This document shows, in pieces, positions 62,144 through 64,000 of a stretch of 64,000 nucleotides of DNA; the stretch's first letter is position 1, and each line of letters begins with the position of its first letter. The DNA comes from Siphonodentalium dalli (Eukaryota > Mollusca > Scaphopoda > Gadilida > Siphonodentaliidae), in contig CP136063.1 in assembly GCA_032622095.1 (NCBI GenBank), positions 31,188,987 to 31,252,986 of the forward strand. The letters run 5' to 3'. Position numbers and translations under genes: made by a program. The notes beneath the pieces are model-generated. The model was not told where the DNA came from. It made no database searches and saw only the letters and a program-made list of their open reading frames with translations.

Positions 62144-63216
62144 ATGGGTGATGCTAACATGACTGTTCACGAGACCGTCCAGACGGGAAATATATACGTC
62201 ACAGTTGTGAAGTATGCGGAAAATCGTTTACTCGATCAGACAGCTTGGCGAGACATAAGATCATCCACACTGGAGATAAGCCTTACCATTGTGATATATG
62301 CGGGAAATCATTTAGTTATTCGAGTGTCTTGGTGACACATACGAGAATCCACACAGGAGATAAGCCTTACCGTTGTGATATATGCGAGAAATCGTTTAAT
62401 CAATCAAGATACTTGCTGAAACACAAGAAAATCCACATACATGTAGGTGACAAGCCTTATCATTGTGATATATGCGGGAAAGCGTTCACCCAGTCGAGTA
62501 ACTTTGAGACACATAAGAGAATCCACACAGGAGAGAAGCCTTACCATTGTGATATCTGCGGGAAATCATTTAATGATTCGAGCACCTTGGTAAAACACAA
62601 GAGAATCCACACCGGAGATAAGCCTTACCATTGTGGTATATGTGGGAAATCATTTAGTCATTCAAGTGTCTTGGTGACACATACGAGAATCCACACAGGA
62701 GATAAGCCTTACCATTGTGATATATGCGGGAAATCGTTCACTCAATTGACCAACTTGGTGAATCATAAGATAATCCACACCGGAGATAAGCCTTACCATT
62801 GTGATATATGCGGGAAATCGTTCACACAGTCGAGTAACTTTGAGACACATAAGAGAATCCACACAGGAGATAAGCCTTACGATTGTGTTATATGCGGAAA
62901 ATCATTTATTCAATCGAGGGGTTTGTTGACGCACAAGAGAATACACACTGGAGTTAAGCCTTACCGATGTGATATATGCGGGAAATCATTTGATCAGTCA
63001 CAAGGTTTGGCGACACATACGCGAATCCACACCGGAGATAAGCCTTACCATTGTGATATATGCGGGAAATCATTTATTCAATCAAGCGCCTTGGCGAGAC
63101 ATAATAGAATTCATACAGGTGATAAGCCCTACCATTGTGATATATGCGGGAAATCATTTAATCGATCGGACATCATGGTGACACATAAGATAATCCACGC
63201 TGGAGATAAGCCTTAA
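62144..63216 (+). pseudogene. Poly-C2H2 zinc-finger gene ZNF5, frameshifted leader (12 fingers)
   Basis: The ATG at 62144 gives MGDANMTVHETVQTGN, the family leader, but a small indel around 62186-62200 puts the first finger (HSCEVCGKSFTRSDSLARHK) in another frame. From there 12 fingers run open to a TAA at 63214-63216 that replaces the linker Tyr codon TAC. The finger frame has no ATG before the first finger; the leader frame gives only 63 residues. One linker is expanded (IHIHVGDKPY) and one is canonical TGEKPY. Fingers 4 and 8 (TQSSNFETHKRIH) are near copies. It is either a recent pseudogene or an assembly error of one base; with the frame restored it would be a typical member. Confidence 0.75.
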
Positions 63217-63540
63217 CGTTGTGATATATGCCCGAATGTATGTAGTCAGTCCGGCCCCTTGACTGTATACAAAACAATTCATACCGGAGATCGCCCGTAT
63301 CAATGCGATACATGTATGTCCGGGGAATCCATTCTCTTGCATCGCTAACTTGATCGAACATAAGATAATTCACACCGGAAATTATGACTGTGATATGTGC
63401 GGGAAATAAGTTAATCGGTGAGATTACTTTATATAAAACAATTCACCGGAGATTGCCCGTCCGACATGTCCTGGGAATCCATTCTCTTGCAGCGATAACT
63501 TAATCGAACAGAAGATAATTCACACCGGAAATCGCCGATA
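63217..63540 (+). pseudogene. Fossil finger tail of ZNF5
   Basis: Damaged fingers with altered linkers (HTGDRPYQC-like), including two similar copies of a TCCGGGGAATCCATTCTC / TCCTGGGAATCCATTCTC unit at about 63318 and 63469. Confidence 0.65.
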
Positions 63541-64000
63541 ATTATTATTATTACCACTTTATAGGGCGTTCTCTAGGCCATTGATAATGTTTTTGGTGGC
63601 GTTCCAAATAGCGTATTGTTACCAAAACAGCGGGCCGCGGGCCGATAATGAGAAGCCTAGTTCAATATCGGCCCGCCGCCCGGAAACTATAGATCTCGTT
63701 TATTATCGCGAGAGTTACGTCCCTTCAACTTCCGATGTGGCGTGTTTATTTCAAGAAAATAATGGGAAGATGTATCCGATTTCCTCGACACTATAGTGGT
63801 TTTATGATTGGAATTCACGCTATATGATTGAATTATTGTATCAAGCGTAAGTATGCATTGATAATTTTAGCTGTCAACCTCTCATTGGTTGTTACTCGTC
63901 TCCAATGCTGGGTTTTCCCCTGTCCTATTTTCGAGACTATGTCAGTCCGTGTCAGCTGACAAGTCAAATGGTATCAAATTTAAATGTTCTTGAATATATT
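63541..64000. other. Non-coding, with a GC-rich inverted pair
   Basis: CGGGCCGATAAT at about 63636 and ATATCGGCCCG at about 63665 pair. No gene recognised before the window ends. Confidence 0.45.

Overview
The window is animal nuclear DNA, most likely from a marine invertebrate. A mollusc or other lophotrochozoan is a weak guess based on repeat style. It is AT-rich, has no operons, and no rRNA, tRNA or CRISPR array was recognised. The only intact genes are intronless poly-C2H2 zinc-finger (ZNF) genes and one LINE ORF. Almost everything else is transposable-element DNA, much of it nested.

Five related ZNF loci (598-1950 +, 34641-35714 +, 45782-46831 -, 54437-55069 -, 62144-63216 +) share an N-terminus of the type MGDxxLNxHET, 84-bp finger units and TGDKPY linkers. 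Four share a conserved upstream block. Each is cut short by a stop or frameshift and is followed by fossil fingers. ZNF1 and ZNF2 lie in a duplicated block (1-3237 versus 30929-36998) that also carries a piggyBac transposase fragment.

Mobile elements, left to right: a 5.4-kb element with about 0.93-kb inverted repeats (3279-12861), split by a 4.2-kb CACTA-like element (6107-10314); a hAT remnant (14002-16003); an apparently intact LINE with a 2A-like motif and a 13-bp target-site duplication (16675-20525); a piggyBac remnant (about 21870-22480); a GC-rich foldback (24432-24936); a decayed second LINE (25621-28985); a composite A-B-A-B-A element (31298-34400); a second, inverted copy of the long-TIR element (39982-45392); three head-to-tail Helitron-like elements (50794-52941); and a 3.5-kb long-TIR element (55283-58768). 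About a dozen copies of a roughly 510-520-bp TTAA-flanked MITE are scattered among them.

Because many repeats are paralogous, several insertions can be compared with an uninterrupted (empty) copy in the same window. This gives exact ends and target-site duplications for four elements. The ZNF loci appear to be the host genes; the mobile elements have repeatedly landed in their fossil tails and promoters. All family names are from reading protein motifs and termini by eye; no database search was possible.
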